DNA of 64,000 nt from JAQCEJ01 sp046160425 (GTDB lineage: Bacteria > Planctomycetota > Planctomycetia > Planctomycetales > Planctomycetaceae), in the NCBI GenBank assembly GCA_046160425.1, contig JBJXGP010000363.1:1-64000 (forward strand), given 5' to 3'. Below are positions 34,882 to 43,493 of this stretch, in pieces (the first letter of the stretch is position 1; each line of letters opens with the position of its first letter). A program made the position numbers and the translations under genes. A model generated the notes under the pieces. It had not been told where the DNA came from, did not search any database, and saw only the letters and a list, made by a program, of their open reading frames with translations.

Positions 34882-35790
34882 GTGAGCAAAATTGGATTCC
34901 TTTATCCGGGGCAGGGGGCACAGCACGTCGGCATGGGTCAGCGGTTGGCTGCCGATTATCCCGCCGCGAAAGCCTTGTACGATCGGGCATCGGAGATTCT
35001 CGGTTACGATCTGGCCAAAACCTGCTTCGAAGGGCCGGCCGATGTCCTCGATTCGACCTCGGTCAGTCAGCCGGCGATCTTCGTCACCAGTCTGGCCGCT
35101 CTGGAAAAACTGCGGGCCGATTCTCCCGACGTCGTGCTCTCTTGTGAAATGGCGGCCGGACTGAGCCTGGGCGAATACACCGCATTGGTATTCGCCGGCG
35201 TCATGACGTTCGAAGAAGGTCTGCGCGTCGTCCAGCGCCGCGGCGCGGCGATGCAGGCGGCATCGGATGCCACTCCTTCGGGGATGGTCAGCATTCTGCT
35301 CCTCTCGCGCGAACAGGTCGAACAGATCTGCGTCGAGTCACAGTCGGCTGGCAAATTGCAAATCGCGAATTATCTCTGTCCTGGTAATATCGTCGTCTCC
35401 GGAGAAAACGCCGCGTGCCTCAAGGCCGCGGAACTCGCCGACAAGTACGGCGGACGAGCGGTCCCGTTGGCGGTCGCTGGCGCGTTTCATACCTCCATCA
35501 TGAAGCCCGCTGACGTACAACTCGCGGAAGCGTTGGCGGGAGTTCCGCTGCGAAAGCCGGAAATTCCCGTGATTTCCAACGTTGATGCCCAAACCCACGA
35601 CGATCCCGACGAAATTCGAGATCTTTTGATCCGTCAGGTGCTGAATCCCGTTCTGTGGGAAGACTCGCTGCGGGCCATGATCGCCGCCGGAGTCGACGAA
35701 TTTTACGAAATCGGACCGGGAAAAGTCTTGCGCGGTTTACTGAAACGGGTCGATCGCCAGGCCGTATGCACAACGGTCAACGACAGTTAG
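34882..35790 (+). CDS. fabD: Malonyl-CoA:ACP transacylase FabD
   Basis: A 302-residue FabD, moving malonyl from CoA to ACP. The GTG at 34882 is chosen because GAGG lies 7 nt upstream and the product then begins SKIGFLYPGQGAQHVGMG. The nucleophile S95 is in GLSLGEYTAL, where the usual His before Ser (GHSLG) is Leu; the catalytic His203 is in AGAFHTSIM. The segment LQIANYLCPGNIVVSG resembles, as I recall, plant plastid transacylases, which also have GLSLG. The enzyme should be active, since Ser and His are kept. Confidence 0.93.
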   Translation: MSKIGFLYPGQGAQHVGMGQRLAADYPAAKALYDRASEILGYDLAKTCFEGPADVLDSTSVSQPAIFVTSLAALEKLRADSPDVVLSCEMAAGLSLGEYTALVFAGVMTFEEGLRVVQRRGAAMQAASDATPSGMVSILLLSREQVEQICVESQSAGKLQIANYLCPGNIVVSGENAACLKAAELADKYGGRAVPLAVAGAFHTSIMKPADVQLAEALAGVPLRKPEIPVISNVDAQTHDDPDEIRDLLIRQVLNPVLWEDSLRAMIAAGVDEFYEIGPGKVLRGLLKRVDRQAVCTTVNDS

Positions 35791-35922
35791 CAGGCCGTTG
35801 AAAATTGGTGCTGCGCCTGGTTTGACCGGCTGTGAGGTTGATTGTCGTTGTGAAAACACCGGGTGGATAAACCACCCGGCTCATGGCTATTAGCATTTGA
35901 CCATTTTTCAACGAGCTGTTAG
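35787..35922. repeat. Small inverted-repeat element with internal ATAAA hairpin
   Basis: The outer arms (about 35791-35806 and 35901-35917) pair imperfectly around GTTGAAAA/TTTTTCAAC. Inside, CCGGGTGG-ATAAA-CCACCCGG (35859-35879) forms a perfect 8-bp stem with the same loop as 31655-31675. It lies between fabD and the zinc-ribbon gene, with its left arm touching the fabD stop. Confidence 0.55.
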
Positions 35923-35954
35923 CCGTAAACAGACGGCGTAGATAAGGTTCTTGC

Positions 35955-36491
35955 ATGTCTCAACTGGGTGATCCGCGGCATCGGGAAATACGACAACTGC
36001 TCCGCATCGTCGGATCGCTCGTTTTATTGTGCGGAGTGGTCATGGTCGCCATCGGGATGGGGAATTTCTTTTATTCCTTTGGTTCGTTCGGCCCACCGCG
36101 ATATTTCTGGTGCGCATTTGTCGGTATGCCGTTGATTTTCGTCGGGGCAATTTTGGCCAAATTCGCGTATCTTGGCTCAATCACCCGATTCATGGCTGAA
36201 GAAGTCACTCCGGTCGGAATAGACACATTCAATACGATGGCCGACGGAACCAGTGCCGCCGTGCGTGATATCGCCTCGGCTGTCGGTGCGGGATTACACG
36301 CCGGTCTTCACAGAGATGCAAACGAGCGAGCGATGCGCTGCCATCAATGCCATGACGAAAACCCTGCCGATGCGAAGTTCTGCCAATCGTGCGGCACATC
36401 GCTTTCCGAGAACCGCCTGTGCGCTCAATGCGGCGAGGTCTGCGAACCCGAGGCGAAGTTCTGTCACCAATGCGGTACGGTGCGGGGTTAG
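35955..36491 (+). CDS. Membrane protein with double zinc ribbon
   Basis: A 178-residue protein with two membrane helices (about 17-40 and 52-72), a short linker and two C-terminal zinc ribbons: CHQCH...CQSCG and CAQCG...CHQCG. The first ribbon's second ligand pair is CHQCHDEN, slightly atypical. Zinc-ribbon membrane proteins of this form are widespread and of unknown function. It takes the place usually held by fabG between fabD and acpP. An ACAAGA...TCTTGT hairpin follows the stop (36492-36510). Confidence 0.7.
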   Translation: MSQLGDPRHREIRQLLRIVGSLVLLCGVVMVAIGMGNFFYSFGSFGPPRYFWCAFVGMPLIFVGAILAKFAYLGSITRFMAEEVTPVGIDTFNTMADGTSAAVRDIASAVGAGLHAGLHRDANERAMRCHQCHDENPADAKFCQSCGTSLSENRLCAQCGEVCEPEAKFCHQCGTVRG

Positions 36492-36883
36492 ACAAGAGAG
36501 TTAGTCTTGTAAGAAAGCATGTCGATCAGCGGTTGACTCTCTCCGATGCGTATAGCCCCATTTGATGAATCTCCGAGAATAGCGGCTGGAAGTCCTGTCG
36601 TATTCGCGTAAAATCTATACACATGTCTTCATGCGGTTTCATCAGATAACCAGCCGAAGTGACTTGATGCCTTTCGACGGACTGTGGTAAAACAACTCGC
36701 GTGACGGGGGAATTCCACACTCTGGGAATTTTCCGGAAACTGGCGTTCATTTGCGATTTACAGAATCGCCGTGTTCCGTTATATGAGCACCACTTTCATC
36801 GCGATGGATATGGGTGGGGTGCGTTCTCAAAAATCCGGGACCATTCTGCCAAGCCAATACAAGCTGCTAGAGGAGAGCACACA
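36492..36883. other. Gap before acpP, with promoter candidate
   Basis: A 392-bp gap. It has a weak hairpin at its start and the promoter candidate at 36664-36693. The long leader before acpP has no recognised riboswitch. An in-frame upstream extension of the acpP frame to 36701 looks non-coding. Confidence 0.55.
36664..36693 (+). promoter_or_regulatory. Promoter candidate for acpP
   Basis: TTGATG (36664-36669), an 18-bp spacer and TAAAAC (36688-36693) lie 190 bp before acpP. Both boxes are partial matches, so support is moderate. Confidence 0.35.
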
Positions 36884-37117
36884 GTGTCGACTGTTGAGGA
36901 AAAGGTCGTAAGTATCGTTTGTGAGCAACTCGGAGTTTCTTCGGAAGAAATCACTCGAGAAAGTTCCTTCATCGATGACTTAAAAGCAGATTCTTTGGAC
37001 GTCGTGGAACTCGTGATGTCTTTCGAGGATGAATTCTCGATCACCATTCCTGACGAAGATTACGAGAAGATCCGCACGGTAGGAGACGCCGTCGAATACA
37101 TCGAAAAGAAACAGTGA
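36884..37117 (+). CDS. acpP: Acyl carrier protein
   Basis: A 77-residue ACP from a GTG with AGAGGAG about 9 nt upstream. The phosphopantetheine serine is S37 in ADSLDVVELVM. The sequence has the usual acidic helix II (EDEFSITIPDED). It carries growing acyl chains for FabF and the other enzymes of the cluster. fabF follows after 146 bp. Confidence 0.97.
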   Translation: MSTVEEKVVSIVCEQLGVSSEEITRESSFIDDLKADSLDVVELVMSFEDEFSITIPDEDYEKIRTVGDAVEYIEKKQ

Positions 37118-37263
37118 TTCTGCTTCGATCGTCGTCGTAGCCTCAACAACATCCGGCATTTGTCTCATAGAGATCGACCGGACGGGTTTATCGCGCCGAG
37201 CGTAATCAACATCATTCGTCGGTTTGTTCAATTCACGAGTCTGTCTGTTCAAAGAGTGGACGC

Positions 37264-38508
37264 ATGCGAAGACGGGTTGTCGTAACGGGAATTTCAGTCG
37301 TCACTTCGCTGGCGTGCGATGTCGCGGAATTCTGGGACAAAATCTGCGCCGGTAAAAGCGGCGTCGGCCCGATCGAGCGTTTCGATTGCTCTGAATTCAA
37401 AGTCCGCTTCGGCGGCGAAGTCAAACACTTTGAACCCGCCGATCACTTCGATATCGATACCAAAGAAATCAAACGCCTCGACCGATTCTGCCAGTTCGCC
37501 ATCGTCGCCGCCCAGAAGGCCATCGTGAGCTCCGGCATCGATCTCTCTCAGGGAGATCCCTACCGCAAGGGGGTGCTGGTCGGAAGCGGCATCGGCGGCC
37601 TCAACGAAATTGAAGAACAACACTCCAAATTGTTCGACCGCGGACCCGCTCGCGTCTCACCCTTCATGATCCCCAAGCTGATGGTCAATGCGGCGAGCGG
37701 CAATATCTCGGTCCATTGGCGGCTGCGCGGCCCGAACAGCGCCGTCGCCACCGCATGTGCATCGGCAACGAATGCCATCGGCGACGCCTTCAAGCTGATT
37801 CAGAACGACATGGCCGATTTGATGGTCACCGGCGGCAGCGAAGCGGCGATGACCCCGATGGGCCTCTCCGGTTTTTCGCGCATGAACGCGCTATCGACGC
37901 GTAACGACTCGCCCCAGACCGCCAGCCGTCCTTTCGACAAAGATCGCGACGGATTCGTGCTTTCCGAAGGAGCGGGGGTGGTCGTGCTCGAAGAATACGA
38001 ACACGCCATAAGCCGTGGCGCCCCGATTCTCGCCGAAATTATCGGTTACGGCATGTCGGCCGACGGGACGCATATGACAGCCCCCGATCCGGAAGGGACG
38101 GGAGCCGCGCGAGCCATGTTGCATGCCCTGCGCGATGCCCGCATCAATCCGGCGGATATCGACTACGTCAACGCGCATGGCACGAGTACTCCGCTGGGTG
38201 ACAAGGCGGAATCCGTCGCCATCAAGACGGTCTTCGGATCACATGCGAAATCGCTCTCTGTCTCGAGCATTAAAGGACATCTGGGCCATCTGCTGGGCGC
38301 ATCGGGCGGTGTCGAAGTCGTGGCCTGCGTGCTCGCCATCAAGGATCAAACCGCGCCCCCCACCATCAATCTGGAAAACCCGGATCCCGAATGTGACCTC
38401 GATTACGTGGCCAATGAATCCCGACCATTGAAAATTCGCCGCATTCTTAAAAACAGTTTCGGATTCGGCGGCCATAATGCCTGCCTCGTGCTGGAAAAAG
38501 TCGCGTAA
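37264..38508 (+). CDS. fabF: Beta-ketoacyl-ACP synthase II FabF
   Basis: A 414-residue condensing enzyme with the full Cys-His-His triad: C165 in VATACASATN, H305 in VNAHGTSTP and H342 in GHLGHLLGASG. K337 is in SSIKGHL. It elongates acyl-ACP with malonyl-ACP. The ATG at 37264 starts the family motif RRVVVTGISVVT. It serves here as the active reference for the degenerate homologue at 40536. Confidence 0.96.
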   Translation: MRRRVVVTGISVVTSLACDVAEFWDKICAGKSGVGPIERFDCSEFKVRFGGEVKHFEPADHFDIDTKEIKRLDRFCQFAIVAAQKAIVSSGIDLSQGDPYRKGVLVGSGIGGLNEIEEQHSKLFDRGPARVSPFMIPKLMVNAASGNISVHWRLRGPNSAVATACASATNAIGDAFKLIQNDMADLMVTGGSEAAMTPMGLSGFSRMNALSTRNDSPQTASRPFDKDRDGFVLSEGAGVVVLEEYEHAISRGAPILAEIIGYGMSADGTHMTAPDPEGTGAARAMLHALRDARINPADIDYVNAHGTSTPLGDKAESVAIKTVFGSHAKSLSVSSIKGHLGHLLGASGGVEVVACVLAIKDQTAPPTINLENPDPECDLDYVANESRPLKIRRILKNSFGFGGHNACLVLEKVA

Positions 38509-38528
38509 CAGCTCGTGAAATGAGGTAG

Positions 38529-38549
38529 ACTGGCGGCTTGCCTGCCAGT
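38529..38549. repeat. Solo part-A palindrome
   Basis: ACTGGCGG-CTTGC-CTGCCAGT, an 8-bp stem with one mismatch, is part A of the composite element (16697, 17847, 53625) without part B. It lies just after fabF. Confidence 0.65.
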
Positions 38550-38655
38550 GTGACTCCTTGAACGACCTGAAATCGCAGGTGAACAAGCTCCCCAAGGCAT
38601 GCGTCGGTTTGCCTGACGTCGTCGATCAACGTGCTGCCTGTATCGGAAACCGCTG

Positions 38656-39432
38656 ATGGAACTGAGTGCCGCTTACGGGATTCTTGTCCTCCTCTTCGGC
38701 TTGGGTCTGCTCACCGTACTGATCTATCGCGGCCTCAATATCTTCGTCGCCGGACCGCTGTGCGCTTTCGCCGTGCTGGTTCTGAGCGGGGCCGATCCGG
38801 TCAAGGGGATGGGCGAAGACTATATGACCGGTTTCGCCGATTACATGCGCAGCTTTTATCTGGTATTCATTTTCGGAGCCGCGTTCGGCAAATTGATGGA
38901 ACACTCCGGTGGGGCGATCAGTCTCGCAGAAGCGGTCGTGCGCTGGCTGGGGACGCGATGGGCCTGTCTGTCGGTCGTCCTGGCGTGCGCCATCATGACA
39001 TACGGAGGGGTCTCGCTGTTCGTCGTCGGCTTTTCGGTTTACCCGCTCGCATTGCGAATTTTTCGCGTCGCCGATCTCCCGCATCGCTTTATCCCGGCGA
39101 CGATCGCCTTCGGGTCGATCACATTTACAATGACTTCGGCAGGGTCACCTGAAATTCAGAATCTGATTCCGATCAAATATTTTGTCGACAGTCAGACGGG
39201 CGAAAAACTGACCGACGCCCGGGCCGGCTGGCCGGTTAGTATCATCGTATCGGGAATGATGTTTCTCGTCGGGCAGATCTACCTCGAATGGGCGATCCGC
39301 CGCGACCAGAAGCGAGGCGTGAAATTCGATCGGCATGAACCGCCCGTTGGGGATGCGAATTCAGTTTCTGCCAACTCGACCGGCCATTCGATCGACAGTT
39401 CCATGAATCGCCCGTCGGGGGGATGGCGTTAG
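38656..39432 (+). CDS. GntP-family permease, N-terminal part
   Basis: 258 residues covering about the first six or seven helices of a GntP/gluconate-type permease: FGAAFGKLMEHSGGA, SVVLACAIMTYGGVSLF and FGSITFTMTSAGSPEIQN are conserved segments. Substrates of the family are gluconate, glycerate or hydroxybutyrate-like acids. The frame ends at a TAG soon after a cytoplasmic linker, overlapping the start of the C-terminal part by 10 bases. The break is at a run of six G (39417-39422); see the finding on the split gene. Confidence 0.8.
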   Translation: MELSAAYGILVLLFGLGLLTVLIYRGLNIFVAGPLCAFAVLVLSGADPVKGMGEDYMTGFADYMRSFYLVFIFGAAFGKLMEHSGGAISLAEAVVRWLGTRWACLSVVLACAIMTYGGVSLFVVGFSVYPLALRIFRVADLPHRFIPATIAFGSITFTMTSAGSPEIQNLIPIKYFVDSQTGEKLTDARAGWPVSIIVSGMMFLVGQIYLEWAIRRDQKRGVKFDRHEPPVGDANSVSANSTGHSIDSSMNRPSGGWR

Positions 39433-40049
39433 TCCCATTATTGCTGACTTTGCTGGCGCTCAACTTGTTCCCTGCCATCGACTCCCGGTTCCCCGAAGAT
39501 CCCGCGGTCGCGATTTTCGTCGGAATGATCGCCGCCGTGATTTGTTTCAAACGCTATCTGATCTCGGTATCGGCTCCCATCTCGGAAGGTTTCGTCAACG
39601 GTTTTCTGGCGATCGGCGCGACCGCGTCGATTGTCGGTTTCGGCACGGCATTGAAAAGCCTGCCGGCGTTCAACCTGATCGTCGATTGGGTGACGCATCT
39701 GCCGATCGATCATCTGACGGCCGCCGCGCTGGCGGTAGCCATCATTTCGGGAATCGCCGGCTCGGCTTCCGGGGGACAAGGGCTGGCGCTGCCGATCATC
39801 AAACCGATTTTCATCGATACCCTTGGCGTGGCCCCCCGCGCTCTGCATCGCGTCGTCTCTATTGCATCCGGTTCGTTGGATTCCCTTCCGACGAACGGCT
39901 ACATCGTGATGCTCATCCGCCATATTTGCGGCGAAACCCATGCGAAAGCCTATGGACCGATCTTCGTCACCACCGTGCTGGTTCCAGCCCTGGGGACCGT
40001 GCTGGCGGTCGTGTTGTTTCGAGCGTTTCCGCATTGGGGCTACTACTAA
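39423..40049 (+). CDS. GntP-family permease, C-terminal part
   Basis: 208 residues with the remaining helices: FVNGFLAIGATASIVGFGTA, ISGIAGSASGGQGLALPI and VVSIASGSLDSLPTNGYIV are typical of the GntP second half. It could begin at the ATG 39423, with a G-rich stretch in place of a ribosome site, or be reached by a -1 shift from the upstream frame. Together the two parts make about 460 residues, the usual GntP length, so this is one permease split by a frameshift. Confidence 0.8.
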   Translation: MALVPLLLTLLALNLFPAIDSRFPEDPAVAIFVGMIAAVICFKRYLISVSAPISEGFVNGFLAIGATASIVGFGTALKSLPAFNLIVDWVTHLPIDHLTAAALAVAIISGIAGSASGGQGLALPIIKPIFIDTLGVAPRALHRVVSIASGSLDSLPTNGYIVMLIRHICGETHAKAYGPIFVTTVLVPALGTVLAVVLFRAFPHWGYY

Positions 40050-40535
40050 AAGCGTTCGACGGTAAAATTCATATGAACTCAAATTCGGCAAGGAAATGAT
40101 TTCACTTCTGCCGTATTCACAAAACAGAGGGAGACTGGAATCCTGGGCAGCTTGAGCTGCAGATACCTTCACAACCTGATCTTGACCCTCTTCCCCACGT
40201 ATGGCACACTCCGACCAATGCAAGCCCTGAGTTCCTGATGTTGCGTCAAACCGTACGGAATGTCCGTGAACCTTAGCAGAGTCGTCCTGGCAATTCTGTG
40301 GGGCCAGGAGCCATTTTTCCCGCCTGCGAATGACAAAACGTGAACATGCGAACCCTTCATCTCGCTTGCCCCCACAGCAAGCTCGGCTATAGTTGTACTT
40401 CTGCAAGGAGTTTTCGTGGGGCGAAATCGTCTTGCACAGGCTGGGGAGCCAGGTTTCCATCTGCTGTCGTAACATGGGTCTGCGGCAGATGCCGAGATCG
40501 GTTTGTTTCTTTGTAAGCGGGTCATCAGTTTTCCT
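40050..40535. other. Gap before the ketosynthase-like gene
   Basis: A 486-bp gap with no gene I can support. It contains a GCAGCT-T-GAGCTGC-type mini-palindrome near 40146 and a promoter candidate at 40366-40393. Reading frames here on the minus strand have no recognisable motif. Confidence 0.5.
40366..40393 (+). promoter_or_regulatory. Promoter candidate for ketosynthase-like gene
   Basis: TTGCCC (40366-40371), a 16-bp spacer and TATAGT (40388-40393) lie about 143 bp before the ATG at 40536. The -10 is good, the -35 moderate. Confidence 0.35.
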
Positions 40536-41840
40536 ATGAGCAACGTTCAGGAAGCAAAACGGCGAGTGGTGATTACCGGTATGGGAATCGTCAGTCCCAT
40601 CGGTATCGGTATCGATTCGTTCTGGAACAATTTGTCGAACGGCAAGAGCGGAGTTTCTACCCTCGAAGTGCTGAAGGACTATGCTCTTCCCAATAACATC
40701 GGCGCGGAAGTCAAGGATTTCACGGAAGAGACCGCGAAGAAAGTATACCTCAAGGAACTTCGCAAGAGCCTCAAGGTCATGTGCCGGGAAATCCAGCTCG
40801 GCGTCGCGTCGGCCTGCATGGCTCTGGAGAATTCAAAGCTCGACTTGAATGCCATCAATCATGAACGCCTGGGAATCGACTTTGGCGCCGACCTGATGCT
40901 CAGCCCGCCGGCAAATCTCAAAGATGGCTGCTTCGCTTGTTCGGATGACGAGTCCAAAGTATTTCGCATCGACGATTGGGGAAAAAGCGGTCTCGATAAC
41001 ATGGAACCGCTCTGGCTGCTCAAATATCTCCCCAACATGCCGGCCTGCCATATCGGCATTTATGCCGACGCCCGCGGCCCAAATAACTCCATCACGCAGG
41101 CGGAAGCGGCGGGAAACCTGGCGATGACCGAAGCCTTTCATATCATCGAGCGCAACAACGCCGATATCATGATTGTCGGCTGTACCGGTTCGCCGCTGGT
41201 TCCTATCAAATCGATGCACGTCGCCACGTGGGGTGAATGTTCTTCCGGTCCGGACGTTCGATGTCGGCCCTTCGATTTGAATCGAAACGGACAGGTATTC
41301 GGCGAAGGGGCCTGCACGCTCATTCTCGAAGAAGAGTCGCACGCACGCGCCCGCGGCGCAAAGATTTACGGCACAATTCTCGGCGGAGGAAGCTCATGCG
41401 TTTCGCCGGTGAGATCCGATGACGCGACGCGACTCGCTCTCGTCAACTCGATGAGACAGGCGCTGCACGATGCCGGTATGTCACCCCGGCAGATCGGGCA
41501 CATCAACGCTCACGGCGATGGAACCCGTCGCCGCGATGAGCAGGAAGCCCAAGCCATTCTGGATGTCTTCGGAGAGGCGGGGCGGGAAGTTCCCGTGACG
41601 TCGTTCAAGAGTTATTGGGGGAATTCGTCGGCGGGATGTGGAATCCACGAGATCGCCGGTTCGCTGCTCGGCCTGAATCACGGATGCGTTCTTCCCACAC
41701 TCAATTACGAGACGCCCGACCCGAAGTGCCCGCTCAATGTGGTTCACGGCAAAATGCTGCCGGTGACGAACAAGGTTTTCATCAAGTCCGACATCACGCC
41801 GATGGGTCAGGCGAGTTCGGTCGTCATCCAGGGTGCGTAA
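40536..41840 (+). CDS. Ketosynthase-like protein lacking catalytic Cys (CLF-like)
   Basis: A 434-residue thiolase-fold protein homologous to FabF along its length (RRVVITGMGIVSPIG; RPFDLNRNGQVFGEGACTLI). Aligned to FabF at 37264, the nucleophile Cys is E190 (GPNNSITQAEAAGN, codon GAA) and the second His is N363 (KSYWGNSSAGCG); H326 (INAHGDGT) and K358 remain. It therefore cannot do a normal Claisen condensation. Chain-length factors of type II polyketide synthases (Cys to Gln) are the closest known parallel, working as a heterodimer with an active KS. Here the partner could be FabF. The role is inference. Confidence 0.8.
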   Translation: MSNVQEAKRRVVITGMGIVSPIGIGIDSFWNNLSNGKSGVSTLEVLKDYALPNNIGAEVKDFTEETAKKVYLKELRKSLKVMCREIQLGVASACMALENSKLDLNAINHERLGIDFGADLMLSPPANLKDGCFACSDDESKVFRIDDWGKSGLDNMEPLWLLKYLPNMPACHIGIYADARGPNNSITQAEAAGNLAMTEAFHIIERNNADIMIVGCTGSPLVPIKSMHVATWGECSSGPDVRCRPFDLNRNGQVFGEGACTLILEEESHARARGAKIYGTILGGGSSCVSPVRSDDATRLALVNSMRQALHDAGMSPRQIGHINAHGDGTRRRDEQEAQAILDVFGEAGREVPVTSFKSYWGNSSAGCGIHEIAGSLLGLNHGCVLPTLNYETPDPKCPLNVVHGKMLPVTNKVFIKSDITPMGQASSVVIQGA

Positions 41841-41867
41841 AGCCCCGTCCGGCGCAAATCAAAAAAA

Positions 41868-41901
41868 CCGCGGCCCGGTTCACAGTGAAACCGGACCGCG
41901 G
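41868..41901 (-). terminator. Intrinsic terminator of the TPR gene
   Basis: CCGCGG-CCCGGTT-CAC pairs with GTG-AAACCGG-ACCGCGG, a stem of about 16 bp with one bulge. Seven A (41861-41867) on its left become seven U after the hairpin in the minus-strand transcript, so it terminates the TPR gene at 41940-43493. The plus-strand ketosynthase-like gene ends 28 bp before it and may use the same hairpin. Confidence 0.85.
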
Positions 41902-41939
41902 AACACCACCTGGGTTCTGAAAACTTCGCATAGTTCGGA

Positions 41940-43493
41940 CTAGCGTTTTTCGATGATCGCCGGCTGGGCAGCCTGCTGAGTGTTCGAGAACTTCTTCATG
42001 TAGAATTCCGCACCGCGGTAGGCCCACATGTGCTTGCCCTTGCTCTCCATTGCCAGGCGGAAGTTATCCACCGCAGACGACGGATCGCTCGATTGCAATT
42101 TCTTGAGTCCGATGAAGAAGTGTGCCTCGCAAATTTTGGCGTCCTTTTCATTCGCAGGAGCCGCTTCGGCCACTTTAATCAAGTCCTGTTCGCTCATCGC
42201 ACCCATGAGGTGAATGATCAGGTTGTCGACCCAGTCGCGTTGCACGACGGCACGCTTGAGGCTGTCGCTGAACCGCTGACGGGCGACGTCCTGCTGGCCC
42301 GTAACCACCATCGTCCAGTACTGCCACGTATTCAAGTGGCGGGCGGTCGAATCGAGTTCGAAAGCCTTGGCAAAAGCGGCCAGGGCACCGGGCTTGTCGT
42401 CCGACAGGAATCGAGCAAAGCCCATGTTGGCGATGGCAATCGAGTCTTTCGGGTCGTTATCGGAAACGAACTTGTAGTCGGCAATCGCTTCCTGGAACTT
42501 GCCCTGAGCCATGAGCGCGTCGCCGCGAAGGGTGTGAACCCAGGCCTGTTCTGCATCCATCTTCAACGACTGATTGAGATCGTTGATGGCGGCTTCGGGA
42601 TCCCCTTCTTGAATCAGTGCATAACCGCGGTTCGTGAAGGCGCTGATGTGGTTCGGGTCGAGTTCGATGGCGCGGGTGAAATCGATGATCGCGTCCTGAA
42701 CCCGTCCCTGCTTCTGCAGAAACATGCCGCGATTGTTGTAGACCACCGCATTGCTCGGATACGTTGCCACCGTCTTGTCAAAAATGTCCAAGGCTTCGGC
42801 ATTCTTGCCAACCGCGGCATACGCTTCGGCCAGGCCGACCAGCGAACCGAGATTGGTGGACACGAGTTTCACCGATTCCGCGAAGTCGACGACGGCAGCG
42901 TCGTTTCTCTTCAGGAAATTATTGATCGTGCCGCGTTGATAGAGAACATTGGCGCGATCGTCAGGCTTCAGATTGGTGCGTGCGAGAACCTGGGCGGCGA
43001 TCTCCAGAGCCGATTCGGCGTGTTTGTTGTCCGATTCGATCGAGGCCAAGTTCACCATTCCGTATAAATACGGGAGATAGTAGTTGATGATCGTGCCGTT
43101 CGAAACGCGAATCGATTCGCGCGCGTCGGCGATGGCGTCCCGAATGAGCTTGGCGTCATTCCGGTTCGTCCCCAGTTCGGCGCGGGCGCTGGATCGGAGA
43201 TACAGGGCCACGTGGTCCTTGGGATTCTGCGTCAGCACGCCGGTCGTCAATTGAATCGAGCGGGCGAAATCGCCGGTCGAATAAGCCTGTTCGGCTTCGA
43301 TCTTGATGCGTTCGTGCGTCGGATTCAGAGGCTGCTGCGCCGGCGCGGCGGCATTCGTCGTATCGGTGACGGTTGGTGTTTCTTTCTTGGCGTCGTTGTT
43401 CTTGCGGAACTGAAAAGCTTCAGCCGGAGAATTCGTGAGACTGCACGCAATCACGCAAAGTCCCGCGGAATGTTTTATCAGTCGAGAGATCAT
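41940..43493 (-). CDS. Exported TPR-repeat protein
   Basis: A 517-residue protein with a signal peptide (MISRLIKHSAGLCVIACSL, ending near AEAFQF), a low-complexity linker and about eight to ten tetratricopeptide repeats, e.g. AVVYNNRGMFLQKQGRVQDA and HISAFTNRGYALIQEGDPEA. TPRs form protein-binding superhelices; the partner is unknown. AGGAA lies about 10 nt before the ATG. The gene is divergent from nusA across a 1.25-kb gap and ends at a strong terminator. Confidence 0.85.
   Translation of the reverse strand: MISRLIKHSAGLCVIACSLTNSPAEAFQFRKNNDAKKETPTVTDTTNAAAPAQQPLNPTHERIKIEAEQAYSTGDFARSIQLTTGVLTQNPKDHVALYLRSSARAELGTNRNDAKLIRDAIADARESIRVSNGTIINYYLPYLYGMVNLASIESDNKHAESALEIAAQVLARTNLKPDDRANVLYQRGTINNFLKRNDAAVVDFAESVKLVSTNLGSLVGLAEAYAAVGKNAEALDIFDKTVATYPSNAVVYNNRGMFLQKQGRVQDAIIDFTRAIELDPNHISAFTNRGYALIQEGDPEAAINDLNQSLKMDAEQAWVHTLRGDALMAQGKFQEAIADYKFVSDNDPKDSIAIANMGFARFLSDDKPGALAAFAKAFELDSTARHLNTWQYWTMVVTGQQDVARQRFSDSLKRAVVQRDWVDNLIIHLMGAMSEQDLIKVAEAAPANEKDAKICEAHFFIGLKKLQSSDPSSAVDNFRLAMESKGKHMWAYRGAEFYMKKFSNTQQAAQPAIIEKR

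Noticed and set aside
33654..34889. 411-codon minus-strand frame opposite plsX
   Set aside because: plsX is unmistakable on the plus strand, and the antisense product has no motif.
36701..36883. Upstream extension of the acpP frame
   Set aside because: ACP starts at the GTG 36884 with a strong AGAGGAG site; the extension is unlike any ACP leader.
40169..40543. 124-codon minus-strand frame before the ketosynthase-like gene
   Set aside because: No recognisable motif, no clear ribosome site, and it overlaps the likely promoter of the next gene.
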